In this document: piece by piece, positions 26,543-35,269 of the stretch
Position numbering within the stretch: position 1 is the first letter of the stretch
Layout: each line of letters begins with the position of its first letter
From: an uncultured Bacteroidales bacterium
Lineage (GTDB): Bacteria > Bacteroidota > Bacteroidia > Bacteroidales > Paludibacteraceae
Reading direction: 5' to 3'
Length of the DNA stretch: 64,000 nt
NCBI GenBank assembly: GCA_900319035.1
Contig: ONMU01000002.1
Location: 36,160 to 100,159, forward strand
Notes under the pieces: model-generated
What the model was told of the DNA's origin: nothing
Databases searched by the model: none
Seen by the model: the letters and a program-made list of their open reading frames with translations, nothing else
Program-made: the position numbers and the translations under genes

Positions 26543-27229
26543 ATGACCAACGTAGCAGTCATATTAGCAGGCGGTATGGGGACACGTGTTGGAGGCAACA
26601 CGCCGAAACAACTCTTGCCTCTCTCGGACGGGCGTTCGGTCTTGGAACACTCGGTCGATGCCTTTGAAGCGGCTTCGTGTATTGACGAGATCGTCATCGT
26701 CATGCACCCCGAATGGATGAAAGAGGCAGAAGAGCTTTGCCGCCGGAACACATGGCGTAAGGTGCGTCAGATCATCGCCGGAGGCTCCGAACGATGGGAG
26801 AGCTCGTGGCACGCCATACAAGCTTTCAGTGGTCAGTTATCAGATATCAGCCTTTGGCTGCACGATGCGGCACGACCGTTCGTCTCTCAGCGTATCTTGG
26901 CGGATGTAGCTAAGGCTCTGGAGACTCATGCGGCGGTGACGGTTGGCGTTCCTGTGACGGACACCTTATACAAAGTACGAAGGGACGATGTACGAGGCAC
27001 CAAGGAGGTGGAGACGATTCCTTCAAGGGCGGATTTCATGCGTGCTCAGACGCCGCAGGCTTTTCATCTGGATGTGCTCAAAGAGGCGTTTGAACGAGCT
27101 TTAGCCCAAGGGCAAGTAGCTGTGACTGATGATGTGGGTATCGTACAAGCGTACATGCCCGAACAATCAATATTCATCGTTTCCGGAGAGGAAGCGAACC
27201 GCAAAATAACTTACGCAGAAGACTTATGA
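26543..27229 (+). CDS. ispD: IspD/TarI family cytidylyltransferase
   Basis: 228 residues with the nucleotidyltransferase signature AVILAGGMGTRVGGNTPKQ, LHDAARPFVS and PQAFHLDVL, ending NRKITYAEDL. This matches 2-C-methyl-D-erythritol 4-phosphate cytidylyltransferase (IspD, MEP isoprenoid pathway), but the sister family TarI (ribitol-5-phosphate cytidylyltransferase) is hard to exclude by eye. An IspD role would supply isoprenoid carriers; a TarI role would give a CDP-alditol for surface glycans. It follows kdsC by 6 bp and overlaps the GT4 gene by 4 bp. Confidence 0.82.
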   Translation: MTNVAVILAGGMGTRVGGNTPKQLLPLSDGRSVLEHSVDAFEAASCIDEIVIVMHPEWMKEAEELCRRNTWRKVRQIIAGGSERWESSWHAIQAFSGQLSDISLWLHDAARPFVSQRILADVAKALETHAAVTVGVPVTDTLYKVRRDDVRGTKEVETIPSRADFMRAQTPQAFHLDVLKEAFERALAQGQVAVTDDVGIVQAYMPEQSIFIVSGEEANRKITYAEDL

Positions 27230-28371
27230 AAATCATCCTTTTAGGTACTACATATCCATACCGAGGCGGACTTGCAACGTTTAACGAGCGACTCGCACGG
27301 CAGTTCCAAGAAGAAGGACACGAGGTCGAACTTTGGACGTTCACGCTCCAGTATCCCTCTTTCCTCTTCCCGGGCAAGACGCAGTATTCGGCAGAGCAAC
27401 CCCCTGTCGGACTTGCTATCCGTCGGGAACTGAACTCCTGCAATCCGTTTAACTGGATCCGTGTCGGTCATCAGATCCGCAAAGCGGCTCCGGACATGCT
27501 CATCTGCTGTTATTGGATGTCGTTCTTTGCTCCTTCGTACGGGCTGATCTCGCGCATCGCCAAACGAAACGGCAAGACGCGTTGCATAGCCCTTGTGCAT
27601 AACATGATCCCGCATGAGCCTTCGATCCTTGACAAGCTCTTTGCACCTTATTTCGTGAAGTCGCAAGACGGTTTTGTGGCGCTCTCTGAGAGTGTGGTGA
27701 AAGACATAGAAAAAGTTGAAAGTTTAAAGTTGAAAGTTGAAAGAAGACCGAAGGTATCGTCCCCTCATCCTATCTATGACCATTACGGAGAGCGGATGTC
27801 CAAAGCTGCGGCTTGTCAGGCGCTAAATATCCCTGCCGACAAGCAATATATGCTTTTCTTCGGTTTGGTAAGAGCGTACAAAGGTTTGGATCTGTTGCTG
27901 GATGCGTTTGTACGTGTCAAAGACCAACTGCCTCATTTGCAGCTGATTATAGCCGGAGAGTTTTACGAAGATGAAGACAAATATCGCTCTCAGATAGCGG
28001 CGAACAAGCTCGAAGAGAGGGTGATCCTTAGGAATGAGTTTATCCCCGATGCTGATCTTCGTAAGTATTTCGGAGCAGCGGATCTCATCGTTCAGCCGTA
28101 TAAATCGGCTACGCAGTCGGGTGTGACTCAGGTGGCTTTCCATTTCGAGAAACCGATGCTCGTGACGAACGTGGGAGGTCTGGGAGAGATCGTGCATGAC
28201 CATCAGATGGGGTATGCCTGCGAACCGACTGCCGAATCCATCGCCGTAGACCTGCTCGATTATTTCACGAACGATAGGCAAGCGGCTTATACCGAGTATC
28301 TCCAAAAAGAAAAAACCAAGTACGCGTGGACGAATATCACCCGCGCGTTCACCAAAATAGTAAAACAATGA
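27226..28371 (+). CDS. Glycosyltransferase family 4 (GT-B fold)
   Basis: 381 residues. The N terminus (KIILLGTTYPYRGGLATFNE) is the donor/acceptor groove of a GT4-like enzyme. The C-terminal half carries the nucleotide-sugar region (MLFFGLVRAYKGLDLLLDAF, IVQPYKSATQSGVTQVAFHF). It probably adds a sugar during LPS or other glycan assembly, given kdsC upstream and the kpsF-like gene overlapping its stop (ATGA). An internal GTTGAAA heptamer run encodes EKVESLKLKVERR at about residues 163-175. Confidence 0.88.
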   Translation: MKIILLGTTYPYRGGLATFNERLARQFQEEGHEVELWTFTLQYPSFLFPGKTQYSAEQPPVGLAIRRELNSCNPFNWIRVGHQIRKAAPDMLICCYWMSFFAPSYGLISRIAKRNGKTRCIALVHNMIPHEPSILDKLFAPYFVKSQDGFVALSESVVKDIEKVESLKLKVERRPKVSSPHPIYDHYGERMSKAAACQALNIPADKQYMLFFGLVRAYKGLDLLLDAFVRVKDQLPHLQLIIAGEFYEDEDKYRSQIAANKLEERVILRNEFIPDADLRKYFGAADLIVQPYKSATQSGVTQVAFHFEKPMLVTNVGGLGEIVHDHQMGYACEPTAESIAVDLLDYFTNDRQAAYTEYLQKEKTKYAWTNITRAFTKIVKQ

Positions 28372-29369
28372 TTGAACAATCTGTCATTACAAAAGCAAAA
28401 GAATGTCTCGAACAAGAGGCGAACGCTATCATGGCACTTATCCCGCGTCTGAACGCCGATTTCATCCGTGCTGTGCAACTCATCCATGACTGCAAAGGAA
28501 AAGTGGTGGTTACCGGTGTCGGCAAGTCGGGACATATAGGCTCGAAGATTGCAGCTACCCTTGCGAGTACAGGCACGCCCTCTTTCTTCCTTAATCCGCT
28601 GGACGCGTATCATGGCGATCTCGGTATGGTGGGCAACGACGACCTGCTGCTCGCTATCTCCTATTCGGGCGCTACCGAAGAGTTGCTGCGTTTCCTGCCG
28701 CTTATTCAAGATCGTCATATACCTATCATCGGTATGTCCGGCAACCCTAATTCGCTCTTGGCAAAAGGCTCGGATGTCCATCTGAGCATAGCGGTAGAGC
28801 GTGAGGCAGACCCCTTGAACCTCGTTCCGACCTCTTCGACGACGGTCACTTTGGCTCTCGGCGATGCGTTAGCTTGTGCCCTTATCGAGGCGGCACATTT
28901 TCAACCCACCGACTTCGCGATGCTGCATCCGGGAGGAGACCTCGGACGCAAACTCTTAGCGAAAGTGGAAGACTTTATGGTGTCGGAGAACTTACCTCTC
29001 CTCACGCCCGAAATGCTTATGAAAGAGGCGATTGAGATTGTCACCAACGGCAAGTTAGGTGTCGGCATCGTGGTGGAAAAAATGTCAAATGTCCAAGGTC
29101 AATTGTCAAATAAGCTTGTCGGTATCGTGACCGATGGAGACATTCGTCGTGCGATGTTGCGCCTCGGGCAGTCGTTCTTCGCTACGCCTGTATCGGAGAT
29201 CATGTCCCGCAATCCTAAGACCATCAACCGCAATGCCAAGATCGTGGAGGCGGGTGAGACGATGAATCACTATTCGATTCACTCCCTTGTTGTCCTTGAT
29301 ACCGACTCCAAAGTCTGTGGCGTCATCGACTCCTTCTCCTGCCTCCCCGGCACACGCTTTTATCATTGA
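28368..29369 (+). CDS. kdsD: KpsF/GutQ/KdsD family arabinose-5-phosphate isomerase
   Basis: 333 residues from the ATG at 28368, which overlaps the GT4 stop. The SIS domain (about 30-170: GKVVVTGVGKSGHIGSKIAA, ISYSGATEELLRFLP) is followed by two CBS domains (about 200-330). The enzyme converts ribulose-5-P to arabinose-5-P, the first step of Kdo synthesis, consistent with kdsC in the same operon. A GTCAAAT-type heptamer run inserts SNVQGQLSNK in the first CBS region at about residue 245. Last gene of the thiL operon. Confidence 0.92.
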   Translation: MIEQSVITKAKECLEQEANAIMALIPRLNADFIRAVQLIHDCKGKVVVTGVGKSGHIGSKIAATLASTGTPSFFLNPLDAYHGDLGMVGNDDLLLAISYSGATEELLRFLPLIQDRHIPIIGMSGNPNSLLAKGSDVHLSIAVEREADPLNLVPTSSTTVTLALGDALACALIEAAHFQPTDFAMLHPGGDLGRKLLAKVEDFMVSENLPLLTPEMLMKEAIEIVTNGKLGVGIVVEKMSNVQGQLSNKLVGIVTDGDIRRAMLRLGQSFFATPVSEIMSRNPKTINRNAKIVEAGETMNHYSIHSLVVLDTDSKVCGVIDSFSCLPGTRFYH

Positions 29370-29382
29370 ACGATAAGCTAAT

Positions 29383-30492
29383 ATGAGTACATTGATTCAC
29401 ATAGACTCCGAGTACAAACAGTGGATTCAGACCCTGAGTAAGCGTTACCGCCAAAGTCAGATTAAGGCAGCGGTGCATGTTAATCATGAGATGTTGGCTT
29501 ATTATTGGGAATTAGGGCGCGATATTGTTCAGTTGCAAGCAGAGCAACGTTGGGGCAGCGGATTTATGCGCTCTTTGGCTCAAGATTTGCAGCAAGAATT
29601 GCCTGATGCAACGGGACTTACTCGTACAAATTTGTATTATTGTAAAAAGTTCTATTTGCTTTATAATGAGGATGTTATAAAATTCCCCCAAGTTGGGGGA
29701 AAATTAGAAAACCCAATTTTGCCCCAAGTTGTGGCACAAATTCAAAGCCACTTATTCGCTGTGCCTTGGGGACACCATAAATATATAATGGACAAGTGTG
29801 AGGGGAATACAGATAAGGCACTATTTTATGTGCGTCAGACCGTAGAAAACGGTTGGAGTCGTGCGACCTTGCTCAATTGGATAGACAGCAATTTGTATGA
29901 ACGTCAAGGTAAGGCATTGACGAATTTTTCTGTAACTTTACCGGAAGAGACAAGCGATTTAGCGCGTGAGATAACCAAAGATCCGTATGATTTTGCATTC
30001 GCGGGAATCACTGGTCGGTATAATGAAAAGACGATGAAAGAGGCTCTGCTGAAAAACATGACAGATTTCTTGGTGGAGTTAGGAACCGGATTTGCTTACG
30101 TGGGAAAAGAATATCGCTTGCAGATCGGGGAGACGGAGAACTTTATTGATCTGCTTTTCTATAACCTCCAACTCCGTTGTTATGTGGCGATAGAGGTGAA
30201 GATTGATAAATTTGATGCGCGTGATATAGGGCAATTAGGAACGTATGTAACGGCGGTAAATCATATCCTGCGTGATCCGGAGAAAGATAATCCGACCATC
30301 GGACTATTGGTTTGTAAGAGTAGAGATAATACCTTGGCTCAATACGCTTTGGAATCCAGCAGTCAGCCTATTGGAATCTCAGAATACGAGCTGCAAAAAC
30401 TCTATCCGACAAAGGTTGAAGGTACTATCCCAACGATTGCAGAGATCGAAAGTGTGCTGAGTGATACAAAGATAGCGGAAAGTGAGGAATAA
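29383..30492 (+). CDS. DUF1016/YhcG family PDDEXK nuclease-like protein
   Basis: 369 residues. The N-terminal DUF1016_N region (about 10-150) includes VHVNHEMLAYYWELGRDIV and a WGHHKYIMDKC segment. The C-terminal PDDEXK domain (about 195-345) has GxxFAYVGKEYRLQIG, FIDLLFYN (catalytic Asp) and AIEVKID (ExK). The family is linked to nuclease or mobile-DNA defence functions, but roles are largely unproven. The gene is AT-richer than kpsF and is followed by a RhuM remnant, so this is the left edge of an acquired block inserted behind the LPS operon. Confidence 0.9.
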   Translation: MSTLIHIDSEYKQWIQTLSKRYRQSQIKAAVHVNHEMLAYYWELGRDIVQLQAEQRWGSGFMRSLAQDLQQELPDATGLTRTNLYYCKKFYLLYNEDVIKFPQVGGKLENPILPQVVAQIQSHLFAVPWGHHKYIMDKCEGNTDKALFYVRQTVENGWSRATLLNWIDSNLYERQGKALTNFSVTLPEETSDLAREITKDPYDFAFAGITGRYNEKTMKEALLKNMTDFLVELGTGFAYVGKEYRLQIGETENFIDLLFYNLQLRCYVAIEVKIDKFDARDIGQLGTYVTAVNHILRDPEKDNPTIGLLVCKSRDNTLAQYALESSSQPIGISEYELQKLYPTKVEGTIPTIAEIESVLSDTKIAESEE

Positions 30493-30495
30493 GTT

Positions 30496-30627
30496 ATGAC
30501 CGCATGTCGGAAATTCCGACACATGGGGTCCACAGGGCAAGAATATGAGACAAAATATTACAACCTTGATGCTATCATCTCGGTCGGTTATCGTGTTAAT
30601 TCGGTTCGTGCAACGCAGTTCTACTAA
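30496..30627 (+). pseudogene. RhuM-family remnant
   Basis: A 43-codon frame encodes EYETKYYNLDAIISVGYRV followed by NSVRATQFY and a stop. This is the characteristic YNLDAIISVGYRVNSxRxTQFRxWAT core of the virulence RhuM family, cut just before the RIWAT helix and lacking most of the N-terminal domain. It begins 4 bp after the DUF1016 gene. The upstream part also forms a TGTCGGAAATTCCGACA palindrome. Confidence 0.75.
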
Positions 30628-30828
30628 TCCAGAACCGATAGTTTGAGTCTGATTTTGACCGTTTTGCGTTACCGACCTTGCCGTTTGAGGGAGAGGATAA
30701 GGAATAAATAGGTAATGGATAGGGAATGCGTAGCAGATACCCACGGTAATGATTAAGAATGACTAAGAATATACAAGAATAACTAACGACTTATCAGCTA
30801 CACTTGGGTGATGCATGAAAAAATGACA
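30628..30828. other. Intergenic stretch without recognisable content
   Basis: 200 bp after the RhuM remnant. A run of AAGAATGACTAAGAATATAC-like near-repeats is present, but no gene, promoter or hairpin that I can support. Confidence 0.5.
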
Positions 30829-31029
30829 TTGCACTATTTGCACTATTTGCACTATCAAGCATAATCGACTAAAAACAAGCATAATACGAAATAATGAGAC
30901 ATCCTGAAAGTGCAAAAAGTGCAGAAAGTGCAAAGCAAAAAAATATAAGCAATGTCGAAAAAATGACATGACCATATTGACCATATTGACCGTTTGCATG
31001 AAATGGTCAAAACGGTCAAAACGGTCAGA
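30829..31029. repeat. Four arrays of three 9-bp repeats arranged as two inverted pairs
   Basis: TTGCACTAT x3 (30829-30855) faces [AG]AAAGTGCA x3 (30906-30932); TGACCATAT-type x3 (30969-30995) faces A[TC]GGTCAAA x3 (31003-31029). TGCACT/AGTGCA and TGACC/GGTCA are complementary, so two hairpins or protein-binding arrays are possible. Confidence 0.9.
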
Positions 31030-31089
31030 GCAAATTTTTATAAGCCGGCAAAGAATGCCGGGGCAAAGGAAAAAGAAGAGAAATTTTAA
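31003..31089 (+). CDS. Candidate 28-codon small or leader ORF before the polysaccharide operon
   Basis: ATG at 31003 opens MVKTVKTVRANFYKPAKNAG and ends EKEEKF-stop, 12 bp before the next gene. The 9-bp array encodes the VKT repeats; a CCGGCA-aagaa-TGCCGG hairpin (31045-31061) lies inside. A second frame from 30998 is also open. Translation is not proven. Confidence 0.3.
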   Translation: MVKTVKTVRANFYKPAKNAGAKEKEEKF

Positions 31090-31100
31090 ATCACATTCAT

Positions 31101-32561
31101 ATGATTGACAAACAATTTTGCATGAGTTCATATCTTGCTTTTCGTTATATTGAGAAAGCAGATGTAGAATTCTATGAAGGAGTAAAACATAGAACAAATG
31201 TGTATATAAATCCGGCCGAGAAAGTACTAGTAAAGGATGCACAAGAAACGGATGTTGCTATTCAGAAAGTTTTTGATTCACTTAAGGGAGAACGGCTTGG
31301 ATTACTGCTTTCAGGTGGAATGGACTCGGCTATTCTTGCTTCATATATGCATGGATGTGATGCTTATACGTTCCGTTTTCTCGGTGGAGAATTCCAAAAA
31401 GAAGAATTGAATCGGGCAGAGAAATTTGCCGCTTACTATGGTTTAACGCTTCATTATGTAGATATCAATTGGGATTCCGTATTAGAGGCATTGCCGCATG
31501 TGATAGCATCTAAGGGTGCACCTGTTCATAGCATTGAGCCACAATTATATGTAGCTGCTCAGCAAGCCAAACGCGATGGAGTGAGTCGTTTAATAATAGG
31601 AGATGGTAGCGATTATGTATTTGGTGGAATGGACAAATTAATGTCTCGCGATTGGAATTATTCTGATTGGAAAGAGCGTTTTACGTACCTAAATCCGGCT
31701 TTAGTTTTGAAAGAACCCGTTGATATGGATTATTTGTTCCAACGATATAAGACGGATGAAAATGATATAGATTGGTTGAAAATGATGGATGAAGTAGCCA
31801 CTGAGGAAAGTTATAGTTCTTATGAGAATGCTTTCTATGCTGCACAAATCCCTTATACTGATCCATATGATCATTTGCAATTAGCGGAGCCCTTAAATTT
31901 AAAGCGTATTCGAAACGGAGAGTCCAAATATGTAATACGTGCATTATTTAAGATGAAATACCCGGATTTACCTCTCCCCGAAAAGAATCCGATGCCTCGT
32001 CCGGTGGATGAGTATTTTAAGGATTGGCAAGGTCCGACGCGTCCGGAGTTCCGTAGAGATATAGATATGTCTGCGCTTACCGGAAACCAGAAATGGCAGT
32101 TGTATTGTTTGGAGCAGTTCCTCAATATGTATGAGCCACTTAAAATTGGTTATACAACGGGCGTTTATGACCTATTCCATATAGGACACCTCAATCTTCT
32201 CCGCAAAGCGAAAGCGCAATGCGACTACCTAATTGTGGGTGTCTCTACTGATGATTTAGTGGAATATAAAGGCAAACGTTCTGTCATTCCGTTCGAGGAA
32301 CGCAAAGAGATAGTGGGTGCTATCAAGTATGTGGACGAGGTAGTGACGCAAGAGAATATGGATAAACTCGGTGCGTGGAAGAAATATCATTTTGATGTGA
32401 TGTTCGTTGGGGATGATTGGAAAGGCACCGACAAATGGAATAAGATAGAAGCAGACCTCGCTCAAGTGGGTGCAAAAGTGGTCTATTTCCCATATACAAA
32501 AGGAACAAGCAGCACATTGATTAATGAGACGCTTATCCGTCTAAGAGAAGAAAATAAATAA
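31101..32561 (+). CDS. Fusion of asparagine-synthase-like (PP-loop) domain and TagD-like cytidylyltransferase
   Basis: 486 residues. Domain 1 (about 1-335) has the PP-loop LGLLLSGGMDSAILASY and the IIGDGSDYVFGG segment of the synthetase domain of AsnB-type enzymes, but no N-terminal Cys2 glutaminase domain. Domain 2 (about 345-480) is a glycerol-3-phosphate-cytidylyltransferase-like unit: YTTGVYDLFHIGHLNLL (HxGH), VGVSTDDLV, GDDWKGTDKW and TKGTSST (the RTEGISTT position). The fusion suggests an ATP-dependent amidation or amine transfer coupled to formation of a CDP-activated group. It overlaps licD by 1 bp, and the block is AT-rich relative to flanking genes. Confidence 0.85.
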   Translation: MIDKQFCMSSYLAFRYIEKADVEFYEGVKHRTNVYINPAEKVLVKDAQETDVAIQKVFDSLKGERLGLLLSGGMDSAILASYMHGCDAYTFRFLGGEFQKEELNRAEKFAAYYGLTLHYVDINWDSVLEALPHVIASKGAPVHSIEPQLYVAAQQAKRDGVSRLIIGDGSDYVFGGMDKLMSRDWNYSDWKERFTYLNPALVLKEPVDMDYLFQRYKTDENDIDWLKMMDEVATEESYSSYENAFYAAQIPYTDPYDHLQLAEPLNLKRIRNGESKYVIRALFKMKYPDLPLPEKNPMPRPVDEYFKDWQGPTRPEFRRDIDMSALTGNQKWQLYCLEQFLNMYEPLKIGYTTGVYDLFHIGHLNLLRKAKAQCDYLIVGVSTDDLVEYKGKRSVIPFEERKEIVGAIKYVDEVVTQENMDKLGAWKKYHFDVMFVGDDWKGTDKWNKIEADLAQVGAKVVYFPYTKGTSSTLINETLIRLREENK

Positions 32562-33343
32562 TGGAAGATTTGCGAAAATATAATCCGGAGGGATCAACAC
32601 TCCGTAAGGCTCAAATGAAAATGTTGGAGATTTTGAAAGTAGTAGATGCTATTTGTCAAAAACACAACATTGCCTATACGCTTGACGGAGGCTCTTTACT
32701 TGGAGCTGTTCGTCATGGAGGATTCATTCCATGGGATGATGATTTGGATATTGCAGTAATGCGAGATGATTTCTTTAAACTGCGTAAAGTACTCCAACAG
32801 GAACTACCCGATTATTTGGTTTATCAGGATTATACAACCGAACATGATTATCCCTTGCTCATTGGAAAAGTAAGAGATATGCACTCTTATTTTGAAGAAG
32901 AATTTACCCATAAGTTGCATCATCAGGGCATATATATAGATATTATACCGATGGAAAAGGTGCCTTCCATGCGTTGGAAAGCTAAATTAGATTATTGGTA
33001 TGGTCATTGTTTCAGAGCATGGCATAATTATACAAATAAGAAAGACAAATTACTATCTGCCTTCGTAATGCCCCTTGTGAGTGCCTTGGTACAGGTGACG
33101 CGTCTCTTTAACAGATGTAGTGCGAGCAAGCAGATAGCACATGTATATGGATGGAAAGCGTATAATGGTTTTTCCTCGGAAGACGTATTCCCCGTCCGTA
33201 GGATGCAGTTTGAGGATATTGAGGTGTCTGTTCCTAAGAATCCCGATGCGGTACTCAAGGCACTTTTTGGCGATTACATGCAGATTCCGCCGAAGGAAAA
33301 ACGCATGACCCATACAGGACGTATTGAATTTTACGACGAATGA
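32561..33343 (+). CDS. LicD family phosphotransferase
   Basis: 260 residues. The nucleotidyltransferase-fold signature is LDGGSLLGAVRHGGFIPWDD followed by DDLDIAVMRDDF (about residues 40-70), and YIDIIPMEKVP lies further in. LicD enzymes move phosphocholine or another phosphoalkyl group from a CDP donor to a sugar. The preceding gene encodes the matching CDP-forming domain, so the two plausibly form a decoration pair; no choline uptake or kinase gene is in view, so the group need not be choline. It overlaps the next GT2 gene by 4 bp. Confidence 0.92.
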   Translation: MEDLRKYNPEGSTLRKAQMKMLEILKVVDAICQKHNIAYTLDGGSLLGAVRHGGFIPWDDDLDIAVMRDDFFKLRKVLQQELPDYLVYQDYTTEHDYPLLIGKVRDMHSYFEEEFTHKLHHQGIYIDIIPMEKVPSMRWKAKLDYWYGHCFRAWHNYTNKKDKLLSAFVMPLVSALVQVTRLFNRCSASKQIAHVYGWKAYNGFSSEDVFPVRRMQFEDIEVSVPKNPDAVLKALFGDYMQIPPKEKRMTHTGRIEFYDE

Positions 33344-34317
33344 ATCCCATCGTATCAATCATAGTGCCAGTTTATGGCGTAGAGCGGTATATCGAGCGCT
33401 GCGCGATTAGTTTGTTTGAACAAACCTATCCAAACATCGAATATATGTTTGTGAATGATGCTACTCCCGATAAATCCATCGATGTGTTACAATCGGTCAT
33501 GGAGCGTTATCCCAAACGGAAGTCATCTGTGCATATTGTAAATCATCCTCACAACAAAGGTCTGTCTGCCGCTCGGAACACCGGAATTGCTGCCTCAACA
33601 GGCGAATATATACTTCATGTAGATTCAGATGATTATTTAGATATTGTTGCAATCGAACATTTAGTCATAGAGGCATTGAAAACAAACTCCGATATCCTAC
33701 TTTTTGATACAAATGTAGTCACTAAAAACGGCGTGAGAGCCGAGCGGGTCACATATACGAATAAAATAAAATATATACGTCAACTGATACAACATACTGC
33801 CAAATGTGCGCATTGGAATAAATTCTATAGAGCTGATTTTGTTCGACAATCGGAAATCCGCAGCGATGAAAAAATCCGTATGGCAGAAGATTATGCTGTA
33901 ACTCCCCGTTTAGTGCATCAGGCAGAGAAAATATCTGTACTACATGAACCTCTATATTTTTATGAAACGACGAATCAGTCTTCCTATGTTCATAATTTGA
34001 CCAGAACTGCTATAGAGAGTCAACGACGTGCGGACTTAATCTTAATGAGGTATTTTAAACAAGTATCTGATGCCTATAATTATGCAGACGTCGTCAGCGC
34101 TATACCGCAACGTAGTATGACATCATTAATTAAGAATACGGATATAGAAACATGGCCTGAAATATTAGATGTATATCAACAATGCCTATCTCTGCCATTA
34201 GAAAAGGGTATGAGTCTCGTAAATCGCATAATCTTTTCTCTCGCCAAGAGTAGACGTTTGAAAACATTACAGGTATTTATGTGTTTTTATCACTTAGTAA
34301 TGCGTAATGACAGATGA
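33340..34317 (+). CDS. Glycosyltransferase family 2
   Basis: 325 residues. Typical GT-A start PIVSIIVPVYGVERYIERC, SLFEQTYPNIEYMFVNDATPD, GLSAARNTGI and the DxD motif HVDSDDYLD at about residue 95. The C-terminal half has EDYAVTPRLVHQA. It adds one sugar to a lipid-linked glycan in the cytoplasm. Start and stop overlap licD and the GT11 gene by 4 bp each, giving a tightly coupled operon. Confidence 0.92.
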   Translation: MNPIVSIIVPVYGVERYIERCAISLFEQTYPNIEYMFVNDATPDKSIDVLQSVMERYPKRKSSVHIVNHPHNKGLSAARNTGIAASTGEYILHVDSDDYLDIVAIEHLVIEALKTNSDILLFDTNVVTKNGVRAERVTYTNKIKYIRQLIQHTAKCAHWNKFYRADFVRQSEIRSDEKIRMAEDYAVTPRLVHQAEKISVLHEPLYFYETTNQSSYVHNLTRTAIESQRRADLILMRYFKQVSDAYNYADVVSAIPQRSMTSLIKNTDIETWPEILDVYQQCLSLPLEKGMSLVNRIIFSLAKSRRLKTLQVFMCFYHLVMRNDR

Positions 34318-35186
34318 TTCATCTTATTTTACAAGGAGGACTCGGTAACCAGATGTTCGAGTATGCGACTGCTTATGCATTGGCTCGCCACAAGAATACT
34401 TCTCTCGTTTTGGATATGTCATTCTTTGATGCTTATGGGCACAAGGAATGGTGTCGTCCCTATGAGTTGTCGGTGTTTAATCTCCACGAGAATGCGCAGT
34501 TCGAACATAATCATTCATTATCTGTACGAATCCTGCCTAAGATAGCTCGTATTTGCCGTCAGCATGAATGGAAACGATTTGGTTCTCTTGTCTTTACAAT
34601 GCGCGATTTGGGCGATGCAGGTACGTCGTCTTCCAATTTGCTATATGGGTATTTCGCTAATTATCATACATTCTCTCCTTACCGAGACGATCTACTTAAG
34701 CAGTTTACTTTTGCAAAGCCTCTTGAAGAAAACAATAAACAGATATTCCTACAAATGCAATCGACTAACTCGGTAGCCGTTCATATACGCCGTGGGGATT
34801 ATTTGAATAGCGTGAATAGAAACACATTCTATATACCTTCTGTTGATTGGTATAAGAGTGCTATAATGAAAATAAAGGAACATGTGCCTTCCCCAGTATT
34901 TTATTTCTTCTCTGATGATTTACAATGGGTGCAAGAGCAATTTTCAGACATGAGAGATGTGGTCTTTGTAGAAGGCAACAAAGGCAGCAACTCATATCGT
35001 GACATGCAACTGATGGCGGCGTGCAAGCATGCCATTATTGCTAATAGTACGTTTAGTTGGTGGGGCGCATGGCTGAACTCAAATAAACAGAAGGTGATTA
35101 TTGCTCCCTCCAAGTACTATTTGGATGAGCAAGCTAATAGCCGTTACCGCCAATCGATGTTGCTACCCGAATGGATTCAATTATAG
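34314..35186 (+). CDS. Glycosyltransferase family 11 (alpha-1,2-fucosyltransferase-like)
   Basis: 290 residues. MIHLILQGGLGNQMFEYATA at the N terminus (GGLGNQMF), the VHIRRGDYL motif near residue 160 and NSTFSWWGAWLN near 240 are the three signature blocks of GT11. Members transfer L-fucose to galactose or related sugars in the alpha-1,2 linkage. It suggests that the product of this locus carries terminal fucose, possibly host-like. Confidence 0.93.
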   Translation: MIHLILQGGLGNQMFEYATAYALARHKNTSLVLDMSFFDAYGHKEWCRPYELSVFNLHENAQFEHNHSLSVRILPKIARICRQHEWKRFGSLVFTMRDLGDAGTSSSNLLYGYFANYHTFSPYRDDLLKQFTFAKPLEENNKQIFLQMQSTNSVAVHIRRGDYLNSVNRNTFYIPSVDWYKSAIMKIKEHVPSPVFYFFSDDLQWVQEQFSDMRDVVFVEGNKGSNSYRDMQLMAACKHAIIANSTFSWWGAWLNSNKQKVIIAPSKYYLDEQANSRYRQSMLLPEWIQL

Positions 35187-35269
35187 ATGTATCATTTCCT
35201 CTGATCTATGTCCAGTTTTTTACGTAAAAAAACCGAACAATAAATGAAATTTTAAAGACGATATAAGCT

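Noticed and set aside
30829-31029. CRISPR array
   Set aside because: Units are 9 bp and contiguous without spacers; no cas genes are present.
30763-31242. 159-codon minus-strand ORF across the 9-bp arrays
   Set aside because: It is a by-product of repeats whose unit is a multiple of three; composition (Leu/Phe/His-rich) has no protein-like pattern and it overlaps the start of the fusion gene.
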